DNA from: Rhizobiaceae bacterium
GTDB taxonomy: Bacteria; Pseudomonadota; Alphaproteobacteria; Rhizobiales; Rhizobiaceae
DNA: 64,000 nt
Assembly (NCBI GenBank): GCA_023953845.1
Contig: JAMLJC010000002.1
Span: 744,001-808,000 of the forward strand
Direction: 5' to 3'
The stretch's first letter is position 1. Every line of letters starts with the position of its first letter. Made by a program: the position numbers and the translations under genes. Below are positions 27,266 through 36,332 of this stretch, one piece after another. The notes below the pieces were generated by a model. It did not search any database. It saw only the letters and a program-made list of their open reading frames with translations, and was not told the origin of the DNA.

Positions 27266-28123
27266 ATGAACATGATGCCGGAGACGATCGCGGACGTCGA
27301 AGCCGACGGCTGCCATCCGATGTTCCGCGATGCGCCTTCGTCGGTCGAGTTCAACAAGCTGCGCAAGCGGCTGCTGCGCCTGACGCGGCAGGCCATCGAG
27401 GACTTCGCCATGGTCAAGCCCGGCGACCGCTGGCTGGTCGCGTTGTCGGGCGGCAAGGATTCCTACGGCCTGCTCGCGGTGCTGCTCGACCTCAAATGGC
27501 GCGGCCTGCTTCCGGTCGAGCTGCTTGCCTGCAATCTCGACCAGGGCCAGCCGAATTTCCCGAAGCATATATTGCCGGACTATCTGACCGGTCTCGAAGT
27601 CGAGCATCGGATCGAATATCAGGATACCTATTCGGTGGTCACCGAGAAGGTGCCGGAGAGCCAGACCTATTGCTCGCTCTGCTCGCGGCTGCGTCGCGGC
27701 CACCTCTACCGGATAGCGCGGGAGGAGGGATGTGCCGCGCTGGTGCTCGGGCATCATCGCGAGGACATCCTCGAAACGTTCTTCATGAACCTCTTCCACG
27801 GCGGACGTCTGGCGGCGATGCCGCCAAAACTCCTGAACGACGAGGGCGACGTCATGGTCTTCCGGCCGCTGAGCTATTGCGCGGAGACGGATCTCGCCAG
27901 ATTCGCCGACCATATGCGCTTTCCCATCATCCCCTGCGATCTTTGCGGCAGCCAGGAAGGGCTTCAACGCAACGTCATGAAGGCCATGCTGGACGACATC
28001 GAGCGGCGGATGCCGGGGCGCAAGGACACGATGATCCGCGCGCTGACAAATGTCCGCCCGTCGCATCTGCTCGACCGGAAACTCTTCGATTTCGCCGGGC
28101 TTACCCTTTCCGAAAATTCCTAG
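27266..28123 (+). CDS. ttcA: tRNA 2-thiocytidine(32) synthetase TtcA
   Basis: ATP-dependent PP-loop enzyme that thiolates C32 of certain tRNAs using an iron-sulfur cluster. The 285-residue protein has the PP-loop SGGKDS at 61-66, the CSLC pair (Cys136, Cys139) and the later Cys in IIPCDLCGSQEG that together bind the cluster, plus GHHREDILETFFMNLFHGG. Length and motifs fit TtcA rather than TilS. The next gene starts 9 bp downstream. Confidence 0.94.
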   Translation: MNMMPETIADVEADGCHPMFRDAPSSVEFNKLRKRLLRLTRQAIEDFAMVKPGDRWLVALSGGKDSYGLLAVLLDLKWRGLLPVELLACNLDQGQPNFPKHILPDYLTGLEVEHRIEYQDTYSVVTEKVPESQTYCSLCSRLRRGHLYRIAREEGCAALVLGHHREDILETFFMNLFHGGRLAAMPPKLLNDEGDVMVFRPLSYCAETDLARFADHMRFPIIPCDLCGSQEGLQRNVMKAMLDDIERRMPGRKDTMIRALTNVRPSHLLDRKLFDFAGLTLSENS

Positions 28124-28132
28124 GAGACGAAA

Positions 28133-28963
28133 TTGTCCGCCATCAACGACAAGGCCATCGATTGGCTGGCTGACGTGCTGCAACGCGCCGCCGTCGCCGA
28201 GATCATGCCGCGCTTCCGTACGCTGAGCCCGACGGACATCCGCCGCAAGACGTCCGCCGCCGATCTGGTCACCGAGGCCGACGAATCGGCGGAACGCATG
28301 ATCACGGCCGAACTGAAGCAGCGTTTTCCGCAGGCCCTGGTGATAGGCGAGGAGGCCAACGAGAAGGACGGATCGCTTCTCCCGACATTGCCGGATGCCG
28401 AACTGGCCTTCGTCATCGATCCGGTGGACGGCACCTTCAACTTCGCCTCCGGCGTTCCCCTGTTCGGCGTGATGCTGAGCGTGGTGGAGAAAGGCGAGAC
28501 GGTCGCCGGGCTGATCTACGATCCGCTCGGCGAGGACTGGTTGATCGGCGTCAAGGGCGCCGGCAGCCATATCCGTGCTGCGGACGGTTCGCAGGCCAGG
28601 GTCCGGGTCGCCGATCCGGCACCCGTTTCGCAGATGACGGGCGGCGTGTCGTGGAGCTATCTCAACGAGCCGCTTCGCTTCCGCCTCGCAAGAAATCTCG
28701 CCAAGTGCCTGGCGAACTTCAATTATCGATGCGCCGCGCATGAATACCGGTTGATCGCATCCGGATTCGGCCACTTCGTCGCCTACAACAAGCTGATGCC
28801 GTGGGACCATCTCGCAGGCGCGCTGATCCATCAGGAGGCAGGCGGCTATTCGGCGAAGTTCGACGGCAGCGAGTACCGGGTCGGCGATCTCGACGGCGGA
28901 TTGCTCGCAGCCCCGGACCGTGAGAGCTGGCGGGAAATCCGCGAGGCGCTCTGGTCCGAATAG
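28133..28963 (+). CDS. Inositol monophosphatase family protein
   Basis: Mg-dependent phosphatase of the IMPase/CysQ/HisN superfamily; the true substrate (inositol phosphate, histidinol phosphate or 3'-phosphoadenosine phosphate) cannot be told. The 276-residue protein has VIGEEANEKDG, the metal-site motif DPVDGTFNFASG, and the C-terminal PWDHLAGALIHQEAGG. The start is a TTG with GGAGACG ahead of it, nine bases after ttcA, so the two are probably co-transcribed. Confidence 0.9.
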   Translation: MSAINDKAIDWLADVLQRAAVAEIMPRFRTLSPTDIRRKTSAADLVTEADESAERMITAELKQRFPQALVIGEEANEKDGSLLPTLPDAELAFVIDPVDGTFNFASGVPLFGVMLSVVEKGETVAGLIYDPLGEDWLIGVKGAGSHIRAADGSQARVRVADPAPVSQMTGGVSWSYLNEPLRFRLARNLAKCLANFNYRCAAHEYRLIASGFGHFVAYNKLMPWDHLAGALIHQEAGGYSAKFDGSEYRVGDLDGGLLAAPDRESWREIREALWSE

Positions 28964-28966
28964 CTG

Positions 28967-28989
28967 GCCGATTCCGCTACGGAATCGGC
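28967..28989. terminator. Bidirectional hairpin between convergent genes
   Basis: GCCGATTCC and GGAATCGGC form a perfect 9-bp stem with a 5-base loop, straddling the ends of the phosphatase gene (+) and the MFS gene (-). The location suits shared termination although T-runs are weak. Confidence 0.7.
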
Positions 28990-30221
28990 TTGTGCTGGAC
29001 GCGGAACAGCTTGCCGCGTTCGGCGATCAGCACCATGACGAGTCCGCCCAGCGCCACGCCGCAGAAGCCGAGCGCGAGAGGCGTCGTCGTGCCGTCGAAG
29101 GCCTGCCCGATGGCGGCGCCGATGAGGCCGCCGCCGAGCGTCTGGATAAACCCCTGCACGGACGCGGCGGTGCCGGCGATATGGCCGAGCGGCTCCATGG
29201 CGATCGCGTTGAAGTTCGAGCCGATCCAGCCGAACTGGAACATGGCGGCGGCGAACAGCAGGACGAAGCCGGGCAGGGGGATGACGCCGAACAGCGACCA
29301 CACGAACCAGATCGTGCTGACGGCGAGGAAGCCGACCAGCGCGCTGTGCGACAGGCGGCGCATGCCGAACCTTCCGACGAGGCGTGAATTGAGGAACGAC
29401 GACACCGCCATCATGCCCGCGATCACGGCGAAGATGACCGGGAACCACACGCCGAGATCGTAGATGCCGACATAGACCTGCTGGGCGGAGTTGATGAAGC
29501 CGAACAGGGCGCCGAAGATGATGGTGCTCGCCAGCGTGTAGAAGAGCGACAGGCGGTTGCGCAGGACGTAAACGAAAGCACGCCCGACCGAACCGAGATC
29601 GATCGGCCGTCGGCGCTCCGGCTCCAGCGTTTCCGGTAGCCGAACGAAAGCCCAGACGGCGATCGCGAAGGCGATGGCGGCCATGCAGATGAAGATCCAG
29701 TGCCATTCGGCGAAGATCATCACGATCTGGCCGATGCCGGGGGCGACGACCGGGATGACCATGAAGACCATGAAGATCAGCGACATGATCTCGGCCATCT
29801 GACGCCCGCCGAAGCGGTCGCGCACCATGGAGACCGCTATGACGCGGGTGGACGCCGCGCCGATGCCCTGGATGAAGCGCAGGATCAGGAGCACGGTGAA
29901 GTCCGTCGCGAAGGCGGCGCCGAACGCCGCGAGCACATAGACGCCAAGGCCGAAAAACAGCGGCGCGCGCCGGCCGAAGCGGTCCGATGCGGGACCATAG
30001 GCGAGCAGGGCGAAGGCGAGACCGCCGAAATAGGCGGAGATCACATATTGCCGATGGTTCTCGTTCTCGACGCCGAGGCTGGCGCCGATCTGCTGCAGGC
30101 CGGGCAGCATGATGTCGATCGCCAGCGCGTTCAGCGCCATCAGCGCCGCGGCCATGGCGATGAATTCCCAGCGCGGTATGGCGAGCCCGGCGGACGACAG
30201 GGACTGGTTTTGCTGGTCCAT
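28977..30221 (-). CDS. Bcr/CflA-type MFS multidrug exporter
   Basis: Inner-membrane proton-coupled transporter of the drug:H+ antiporter-1 family. The 414-residue protein has about 12 hydrophobic segments. Family features include ALNALAIDIMLPGLQQIG in helix 1, LAYGPASDRFGRRAPLFFGL between helices 2 and 3, and RFIQGIGAASTRVIAVSMVRD in helix 4. The substrate is not predictable. No regulator gene is adjacent. It is transcribed toward the phosphatase gene. Confidence 0.9.
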   Translation of the reverse strand: MDQQNQSLSSAGLAIPRWEFIAMAAALMALNALAIDIMLPGLQQIGASLGVENENHRQYVISAYFGGLAFALLAYGPASDRFGRRAPLFFGLGVYVLAAFGAAFATDFTVLLILRFIQGIGAASTRVIAVSMVRDRFGGRQMAEIMSLIFMVFMVIPVVAPGIGQIVMIFAEWHWIFICMAAIAFAIAVWAFVRLPETLEPERRRPIDLGSVGRAFVYVLRNRLSLFYTLASTIIFGALFGFINSAQQVYVGIYDLGVWFPVIFAVIAGMMAVSSFLNSRLVGRFGMRRLSHSALVGFLAVSTIWFVWSLFGVIPLPGFVLLFAAAMFQFGWIGSNFNAIAMEPLGHIAGTAASVQGFIQTLGGGLIGAAIGQAFDGTTTPLALGFCGVALGGLVMVLIAERGKLFRVQHKPIP

Positions 30222-30253
30222 GGATTGCTCTCACGCTCGATGCCGGAAACGAA

Positions 30254-30276
30254 ATGCGCCGGACCTGCCGGCGCAT
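30254..30276 (-). terminator. Terminator of grxD
   Basis: ATGCGCCGG and CCGGCGCAT form a perfect 9-bp stem with a 5-base loop. Read on the minus strand, it lies 48 bp after the grxD stop and is followed by TTCGTTTCC. Confidence 0.75.
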
Positions 30277-30324
30277 CCCTCAATCGGCCCCGCGCGTGAC
30301 GGGACCTGTCAAAGACTCTCTAAA

Positions 30325-30660
30325 TCAGGCAGCGCTGGAAACGCTGACGCCCTTCTCCTCGAGGAAGCCCTGCAATTCGCCGGCCTGGAACATCTCGCGG
30401 ATAATGTCGCAGCCGCCTACGAATTCACCCTTCACATAAAGTTGCGGGATGGTCGGCCAGTTGGAATAATCCTTGATGCCCTGACGAAGGTCGTTCGAGG
30501 TGAGCACGTTGATGCCCTTGTACTCGACGCCCAGATAATCGAGGATCTGGACGACCTGACCGGAGAAACCGCATTGCGGGAAGCCCGGGGTGCCCTTCAT
30601 GAAAAGCACGACGTCGCTGCTCTTCACTTCATTGTCGATATAGTCGTTGATGCCGCTCAT
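30325..30660 (-). CDS. grxD: Monothiol glutaredoxin, Grx4/GrxD family
   Basis: CGFS-type glutaredoxin that carries [2Fe-2S] clusters, usually together with BolA proteins. From the ATG at 30660 it is 111 residues with KGTPGFPQCGFS (Cys30) and the GSH-binding WPTIPQLYV and GGCDIIREM. The frame is open to 30921 without homology. Its usual partner, a bolA-like gene, lies 1.7 kb away on the same strand. Confidence 0.96.
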   Translation of the reverse strand: MSGINDYIDNEVKSSDVVLFMKGTPGFPQCGFSGQVVQILDYLGVEYKGINVLTSNDLRQGIKDYSNWPTIPQLYVKGEFVGGCDIIREMFQAGELQGFLEEKGVSVSSAA

Positions 30661-31306
30661 TGGCGCAAACCTTTCACAAGCCCGTGGGAGTCGAGGGCAA
30701 GAATATTTGTCCCTGAGATAAACCCAGTACCCGGACGAAACAAGTCGAAACCCGGTCTGGTGCAACATGCGGGTGCATTTGACCTCCTTGCTGCGGGCGT
30801 CATCGACCGTTGCCACGCCTGCTTTCGCATCTGGCCATTGTCGAAGAACTGGGAAAACGGGCGATCCTCGGGCCGCTCGTAAAGTTAGCAATGTGCGATC
30901 CTCGGATCGCCCGTTCGGCATTCTTCCGGATCAACGCGGCTGTCGCCTGGAGGTCCCGGCTTCCTTTCGGGGAGCCGAAGGGCCTGACCAACGGCTTGAC
31001 CCGTTGACCGTCCGCGCCGCCGCGTTACCGAGCGGCGCAGGCTGCGACAAAGCAGACCCTTTCCGTGCACATCCGGCCGCCACCCGCGGGACACGTTCTC
31101 CCGCGACCAACGGCGCCGGCCCATCTCCGCGCAATCACCGTCATGACCGGCGTTCCCGCAAGAAGGACGAGGGGATTATCGGGTAAATCTGCAGGATGGG
31201 GACAAAATTCGCGAAAGAAATCTTCATTATGCAGCAATGACAATGGCTTGGACCGGGCGCACCGGATAATCTGTTCCCGCGCCGGACGCAGAGGGATCTT
31301 CCGACA
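30661..31306. other. Gene-poor stretch between grxD and the NAGPA-like gene
   Basis: This 646-bp region between divergent genes holds no convincing gene. Open frames (for example 30767-31186 on +) have a low-complexity, shadow-like composition rich in Arg, Ala and Ser and no recognisable domain. It contains a perfect 12-bp inverted repeat at 30856-30915 and the promoters for grxD (-) and the gene at 31307 (+). I see no tRNA. Confidence 0.5.
30856..30915. repeat. 12-bp perfect inverted repeat in an intergenic region
   Basis: AACGGGCGATCC (30856-30867) and GGATCGCCCGTT (30904-30915) are exact reverse complements with a 36-base spacer. The left arm is followed by TCGG and the right arm preceded by CTC, giving a repeated GCGATCCTCGG as well. 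It may be a folded RNA element or the relic of a mobile palindrome. Confidence 0.5.
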
Positions 31307-32083
31307 ATGCGGAAATGGTTGGCGCTGGCATGCATCGGCGTCCTGCTCGCGATCGCCGCATTCGCATGGCTCCGCGCGACGAACGGAAGGAAAGAAGCGG
31401 AAATGTCCGAAGCCCCGCTGCCGGAAACTTGTCGGGAGGCGGCGTTCGAGGGGGGCGGCTATGTGATTTGCGCCGTCGATCCCAAGAGCCATAAGATCGG
31501 CCTGCATCTCAAGGCGGCGGACGGCAGGCCTTACGGCAGCCTCGCCGAACTCGCCAGGGCGCAGCCTTTCCTGTTCGCCATGAATGCCGGCATGTATCAC
31601 CACGATCTCTCGCCGGTCGGTCTCTACGTCGAAAGCGGCATCGAGGGCGCGCCGCTCAATCTCGACGACGGCGCAGGCAACTTCTTCATGAAGCCCAACG
31701 GCGTTTTCTTCGTCGACCGCGAGGGCAGGGCGGCGGTGACGGAAAGCGCCGCATTCGCCGCCGCGCAGCCGGACGCGTGGATGGCGACACAGTCCGGCCC
31801 GATGCTGGTGATCGACGGCGCTGTCCATCCGCGCTTCGAGCCGAACGGTGCGTCGCGCTACATCCGCAACGGCGTCGGCGTGCGCGCGGACGGCGTCGCG
31901 GTGTTCGCGATCTCGCGCGAGAAGGTCAGCCTCGGCAGCTTCGCACGCCTGTTCCGCGACGGGCTGGAGTGCCCGAACGCGCTGTTCTTCGACGGCGATA
32001 TCTCCGCGCTGCATGACGGCACGCGCTATGTCGTCGGTGGGCGCTTTCCTGCCGGACCGATGGTGACGGTGAGCGGGAGGTGA
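31307..32083 (+). CDS. Phosphodiester glycosidase (NAGPA/DUF2233) family protein
   Basis: 258 residues with an N-terminal membrane anchor or signal (WLALACIGVLLAIAAFAWL) and a periplasmic domain of the DUF2233/NAGPA type: LFAMNAGMYHHDLSPVGLYVE, MKPNGVFFVD, ATQSGPMLVIDG, YIRNGVGVRADG and FFDGDISALHD. The family includes the enzyme that uncovers mannose 6-phosphate and bacterial phosphodiester glycosidases; a bacterial role in exopolymer or teichoic-like sugar phosphodiester cleavage is possible but unproven. It sits between grxD and the bolA-purL genes, converging on them. Confidence 0.8.
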   Translation: MRKWLALACIGVLLAIAAFAWLRATNGRKEAEMSEAPLPETCREAAFEGGGYVICAVDPKSHKIGLHLKAADGRPYGSLAELARAQPFLFAMNAGMYHHDLSPVGLYVESGIEGAPLNLDDGAGNFFMKPNGVFFVDREGRAAVTESAAFAAAQPDAWMATQSGPMLVIDGAVHPRFEPNGASRYIRNGVGVRADGVAVFAISREKVSLGSFARLFRDGLECPNALFFDGDISALHDGTRYVVGGRFPAGPMVTVSGR

Positions 32084-32125
32084 GGGGCTGAGGTCTGACG
32101 AAAAGGCACGAACCCGCTACGAAGG

Positions 32126-32350
32126 TCAGTACGCCCGGCGCCTGGTCTTCGAGCGGGAGCGTACCGTTTTCTTCCGGCTCGTCTGGCGCTTGGCCGGCTT
32201 CAGCAGCTTTTCGATCTGCCGGATCGTGCTCGTGGCGGTGCTTGTGCGCCGGCGGCGGCGCTTGCGCACGCCGGTCTTCTTGAGGATTTCGCCGAGCGCA
32301 CTGTCGACGACGCTTTTGACGAGATCGCTGACGATGGACATGGCGGTCAC
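32126..32350 (-). CDS. Small basic protein, unrecognised
   Basis: 74 residues (GTG at 32350) or 71 (ATG at 32341). The first 25 residues look like an amphipathic helix (MSIVSDLVKSVVDSALGEILKK); the rest is extremely rich in Arg and Lys, with a run of six Arg-rich residues near 29-34 and a tail RSRSKTRRRAY, suggesting nucleic-acid binding. The GTG overlaps the bolA-like stop (GTGA), implying coupled translation with the bolA-like gene. I do not recognise a family. Confidence 0.6.
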   Translation of the reverse strand: MTAMSIVSDLVKSVVDSALGEILKKTGVRKRRRRRTSTATSTIRQIEKLLKPAKRQTSRKKTVRSRSKTRRRAY

Positions 32351-32580
32351 TCCGGGGCGCTGGTCTGAAGGGCGAGCGCGTGCAGGACGCCGCCCATATT
32401 GCCCTTCAGCGCGTCGTAGACCATCTGGTGCTGCTGCACGCGGGTCTTGCCACGAAAGCTCTCCGCGACAACTTCCGCCGCATAGTGATCGCCGTCGCCG
32501 GCAAGATCGCGGATCGTCACCTTCGCGTCCGGAATGCCTTCCTTGATCAGGCGCTCGATGTCGCGCGCGTCCATGGCCAT
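32347..32580 (-). CDS. BolA/IbaG family protein
   Basis: 77 residues from the ATG at 32580 (the frame extends to 32622). BolA-type KH-like fold with MDARDIERLIKEGIPDAKVTIRD, DHYAAEVVAESFRGKTRVQQHQMVYDALKG and a C-terminal LALQT. BolA proteins bind CGFS glutaredoxins through a shared iron-sulfur cluster; grxD lies downstream on the same strand but separated by other DNA. It starts 14 bp after purL, so it is probably in the purL transcript. Confidence 0.92.
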   Translation of the reverse strand: MAMDARDIERLIKEGIPDAKVTIRDLAGDGDHYAAEVVAESFRGKTRVQQHQMVYDALKGNMGGVLHALALQTSAPE

Positions 32581-32594
32581 GAGTTCGTCTCCGG

Positions 32595-34811
32595 CTAGCC
32601 GTTCATGAAGCGCGGGAACCACGATTCGTGGGCCGCCTTCAACTCGGAGACAGGTATCCCACGCGCCTTGCCGAGTTTCAACTCGGCTCCGCCGGTCGTG
32701 CCGATCCAGACCAGCGGCACGTCGACGCCGGCCATGCGGGTCTCCAGCAGCCAGTCGATCTTCTCGCGCGGGATCGTCACGACATAGCGGCCCTGATCCT
32801 CGCCGAAGAAGACGGGGATGGGGTCCGCGTCCTCGGGGGCGTTTATCGACGCGCCGATGCCGGACGCGATCGCCATTTCGGCGAGACCGACCGCGAGACC
32901 GCCGCTGGAAAGGTCATGGACGGACGTGGCGACGCCTTCCGCGATCAGTGCGCGGACCAGATCGCCGGTCTTCCGCTCATGCGCCAGGTCGACGGATGGC
33001 GGCGGGCCGTCGGTGCGGCCATGAATGTCGCGCATATAGACGGACTGGGCGAGGTGCGTTCCCCAGCCGGCCGGCGCGCCCACGAGGAGGATCGCCTCGT
33101 CGGCGGCGGCGAAAGCGATCCGCGCCATCCGCGACCAGTCTGAAATGAGGCCGACGCCGCCGATGGTGGGGGTCGGCAGGATGCCTTGGCCGTTTGTCTC
33201 GTTGTAGAGCGAGACGTTGCCCGAAACGATCGGGAAATTCAGCGCGCGGCAGGCTTCGCCGATGCCTTTGATGGCATGGACGAACTGGCCCATGATCTCC
33301 GGGCGCTCGGGATTGCCGAAATTGAGGTTGTCGGTGGCGGCGAGCGGCAGGGCGCCGGTCGCGGTGAGGTTGCGCCAGCATTCGGCGACCGCCTGCTTGC
33401 CGCCCTCGAACGGATCGGCCTCGCAATAGCGCGGCGTGACGTCGGAGGAGAAGGCGAGCGCCTTGACCGGGTGTCCCTCGACGCGCACGACGCCGGCGTC
33501 GCCGCCCGGAATCTGCAGCGAATTGCCCTGGATCAGCGTGTCGTACTGCTCCCACACCCAGCGGCGCGAGGAGCCGTTGGCGGAATCAAGCAGCTTCAGC
33601 AATGCGTCGGCCACATCCGCCTGCGGGATGTCTCCGGGGGCCAGCGGCGCGGGCTTCTTCGGCTCGATCCACGGCCGGTCGTATTCGGGCGCCTTGTCAC
33701 CGAGATCCTTGATCGGAAGGTTTGCGACTTCCTCGCCCTGATGCAGGATGCGGAAGCGCAGATCGTCCGTGGTGCGGCCGACAATGGCGAAGTCGAGGCC
33801 CCATTTGGTGAAGATCGCCTCGGCTTCCTTCTCCTTCTCGGGGCGCAGCACCATGAGCATGCGCTCCTGGCTTTCCGAGAGCATCATCTCATAGGCCGAC
33901 ATGCGCTCCTCGCGCACCGGCACGCGGTCGAGATCCAGCTCAATGCCGAGGTCGCCCTTGGCGCCCATCTCGACGGCGGAGCAGGTGAGGCCGGCCGCGC
34001 CCATGTCCTGGATGGCAATGACGGCGCCGGACGCCATCAGCTCCAGGCAGGCTTCCAGCAGGCACTTTTCGGTGAAGGGATCGCCGACCTGCACGGTCGG
34101 GCGCTTCTCCTCGATCTTGTCGTCGAATTCGGCCGAGGCCATGGTCGCGCCGCCGACGCCGTCGCGGCCGGTCTTGGCGCCGAGATAGACGACGGGCAGG
34201 CCGACGCCCTTGGCCTCGGAATAGAAGATGGCGTCGGTTTTCGCGAGGCCCGCCGCGAAGGCGTTGACGAGGATGTTGCCGTTGTAGCGGGCGTCGAACT
34301 CGACCTCGCCGCCGACCGTCGGCACGCCGAAGGAATTGCCGTAGCCGCCGACGCCGGCGACCACGCCGGCGACGAGATGCTTCGTCTTCGGATGGTCGGG
34401 CGCGCCGAAGCGCAGCGCGTTCATCGCCGCGACCGGTCGCGCGCCCATGGTGAAGACATCGCGCAATATGCCGCCGACGCCGGTCGCCGCGCCCTGATAG
34501 GGCTCGATATAGGAGGGATGGTTGTGGCTCTCCATCTTGAAGATCACGGCGTCGCCGTCGCCGATGTCGACCACGCCGGCATTCTCGCCCGGACCCTGGA
34601 TGACGACCGCGCCGCTGGTGGGCAGGGTGCGCAGCCACTTCTTCGAGGATTTGTACGAGCAGTGCTCGTTCCACATGGCGGAGAATATGCCGAGTTCGGT
34701 GAAGGTCGGTTCGCGGCCGATGAGGTCGAGGATGCGCTGGTACTCGTCCGGCTTCAGGCCATGCGCCTTGATCATCTCGTCGGTGATCCTGACGGCGTTG
34801 GGGATCGACAT
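32595..34811 (-). CDS. purL: Phosphoribosylformylglycinamidine synthase subunit PurL
   Basis: ATP-dependent catalytic subunit converting FGAR to FGAM, working with PurS and PurQ. The 738-residue length (ATG at 34811) is the small form, not the 1300-residue fused enzyme. Visible landmarks are MWNEHCSYKSSK, the ATP-site region KMESHNHPSYIEPYQGAATGVGG, DMGAAGLTCSAVEMG and SGGLAVGLAEMA. The upstream extension to 34877 has no homology. purQ, purS and purC lie 2.3-4.4 kb upstream on the same strand, separated by a MocR-type gene and two small genes. Confidence 0.97.
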   Translation of the reverse strand: MSIPNAVRITDEMIKAHGLKPDEYQRILDLIGREPTFTELGIFSAMWNEHCSYKSSKKWLRTLPTSGAVVIQGPGENAGVVDIGDGDAVIFKMESHNHPSYIEPYQGAATGVGGILRDVFTMGARPVAAMNALRFGAPDHPKTKHLVAGVVAGVGGYGNSFGVPTVGGEVEFDARYNGNILVNAFAAGLAKTDAIFYSEAKGVGLPVVYLGAKTGRDGVGGATMASAEFDDKIEEKRPTVQVGDPFTEKCLLEACLELMASGAVIAIQDMGAAGLTCSAVEMGAKGDLGIELDLDRVPVREERMSAYEMMLSESQERMLMVLRPEKEKEAEAIFTKWGLDFAIVGRTTDDLRFRILHQGEEVANLPIKDLGDKAPEYDRPWIEPKKPAPLAPGDIPQADVADALLKLLDSANGSSRRWVWEQYDTLIQGNSLQIPGGDAGVVRVEGHPVKALAFSSDVTPRYCEADPFEGGKQAVAECWRNLTATGALPLAATDNLNFGNPERPEIMGQFVHAIKGIGEACRALNFPIVSGNVSLYNETNGQGILPTPTIGGVGLISDWSRMARIAFAAADEAILLVGAPAGWGTHLAQSVYMRDIHGRTDGPPPSVDLAHERKTGDLVRALIAEGVATSVHDLSSGGLAVGLAEMAIASGIGASINAPEDADPIPVFFGEDQGRYVVTIPREKIDWLLETRMAGVDVPLVWIGTTGGAELKLGKARGIPVSELKAAHESWFPRFMNG

Positions 34812-34913
34812 CTGATGGCGCGCTCCGCTGGAATTCGTCCGCTCCATAGCGCATGCGTGCAGTGCAATACACCGCAAAACGGCGGGAATTTCGCGTCTGT
34901 GGAAATTTGATCG

Positions 34914-36332
34914 TCAGCCGAAACTGTCGTAGCCGGCGCGGCCCTCATCCATGAGCCGGCGCACGGCCGCAAGGCCGCGCGCCACCTCCTCGCGGGAGCG
35001 CGGGGCGGAGATGCCGATCCGCACGCGATGGAAGGATTTGTCGCTGCGGCCGGCCTTGAACTCGTCCTCGTCGTCGATCAGCACGCCGTTCTCGAAGGCG
35101 GCCTGCTTGAAGGTGCCGGAGAGCCACGGCTCCGGCAGCGAGATCCAGACGAAGGGAAGGTTCTTCTCGATGCGGTAGTCGTAGCCGCCGAGCGACTGGC
35201 GCACGAGGTCGAGCCGGGCGTTGAGCTCCTTGATGGAGCGCCGCCGGATCTCCCCCGCCTGACCGGACAGGACCAGCTGTGCGCCGAGCTCGGCCAGCAG
35301 GAACGGCATGCCGCCGGTGAGCATCTTGTGGGCGACGCGGACGCGGTGGCTGTAATGGCGCGGGCAGGAGATCCAGCCGCCGCGCACGCCGGCCGCGACC
35401 GCCTTGGACAGGCCGCCGACGAGGAAGGTGCGCTCCGGCGCGAGCTGCGCGAGCAGGGGAGCCGTGTCGTCGGCCATGGCGCCGTAGAGATCGTCCTCGA
35501 TCAGGAGCACATTATAGGCGCGCGCGATGCGGACGATCTCCTCGCGGCGCGCTGTCGGCATGGTGGCGAGCGTCGGATTCTGCGCCGTCGGCATCAGGAA
35601 GGCCATCTTTGGATGGCGCTGGGCGCATACGCGCTCGAAATCCTCCGGGACGAGCCCGTTCCCGTCTATGTCGACCATCACGGCGCGTCGTCCGACCAGT
35701 CCGGCGCTGCGCGCGAGCTGGGCGTAGGTGACGTGCTCATAGGCGATGTGGTCGCCGGGCACGGTGAGGGCGGAGATGGCGGCCATCACCCCGGCATGGA
35801 CGCCGAGCGTCGGGATGATCGTTTCCTCGTCTGGCCGATGGCCGCTGCGGGCCAGCCATTCGGCGCCGGCGCGCAGCCAGTTTTGCGGAAAGGTCCGCGT
35901 ATAGCTCGCGACCTCCGCCGGCATCTCGCGGGTGATCGCGGCGAGCGTGTCGGCGATCGCCGCGCCCTGGCCGATATCCGGAGCGGCCGTGCTGTCGAAG
36001 CGCAGCTTGTCGGCAGGGGCCTCCAGCCAACGCGTGCCGTCGCCGGTCGGACCGATCATCGGCACGACGGTTTGCGGCTTGCCCACCTCGCGCTCCAGCA
36101 CATAGGTGCCGCGCCCGACCTCGCCACTCACCAGCCCGCGCTCGCGCAGGACCGAATAGGCGCGCCCGACCGTGCCGATCGTCACGCCGATATCATAGGC
36201 GAGGTCCCTCTGCGGCGGCAGTTTCCGGCCGGTGGGAAGAACGCCCGAAACTATGTCCTCCTCGGCCTTGTCGGCAAGGCGAAGGTAGAGCGGACCGGAA
36301 CCCTCAGACAGGTCGGGAAGCCAATTTGTCAT
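34914..36332 (-). CDS. MocR-type regulator: GntR HTH fused to aminotransferase-like domain
   Basis: 472 residues. The N-terminal winged helix (about 15-85) has LADKAEEDIVSGVLPTGRKLPPQRDLAYDIGVTIGTVGRAYSVL; the C-terminal class I aminotransferase-like domain binds PLP, with the Lys in FLVGGLSKAVAAGVRGGW. MocR proteins sense PLP-linked amino acids or vitamin B6. It could start at 36362 or 36332; the latter puts the usual short lead before the HTH. A perfect palindrome overlaps this ATG and the next gene diverges, suggesting autoregulation and control of the DUF1127 gene. Confidence 0.88.
   Translation of the reverse strand: MTNWLPDLSEGSGPLYLRLADKAEEDIVSGVLPTGRKLPPQRDLAYDIGVTIGTVGRAYSVLRERGLVSGEVGRGTYVLEREVGKPQTVVPMIGPTGDGTRWLEAPADKLRFDSTAAPDIGQGAAIADTLAAITREMPAEVASYTRTFPQNWLRAGAEWLARSGHRPDEETIIPTLGVHAGVMAAISALTVPGDHIAYEHVTYAQLARSAGLVGRRAVMVDIDGNGLVPEDFERVCAQRHPKMAFLMPTAQNPTLATMPTARREEIVRIARAYNVLLIEDDLYGAMADDTAPLLAQLAPERTFLVGGLSKAVAAGVRGGWISCPRHYSHRVRVAHKMLTGGMPFLLAELGAQLVLSGQAGEIRRRSIKELNARLDLVRQSLGGYDYRIEKNLPFVWISLPEPWLSGTFKQAAFENGVLIDDEDEFKAGRSDKSFHRVRIGISAPRSREEVARGLAAVRRLMDEGRAGYDSFG

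Noticed and set aside
30767..31186. 139-codon open frame in the grxD upstream gap
   Set aside because: Arg/Ser/Ala-rich with no domain, overlapping an inverted repeat; kept as intergenic.
33186..34910. 574-codon open frame on + across purL
   Set aside because: Antisense to purL with low-complexity translation and no ribosome site or recognisable motif.
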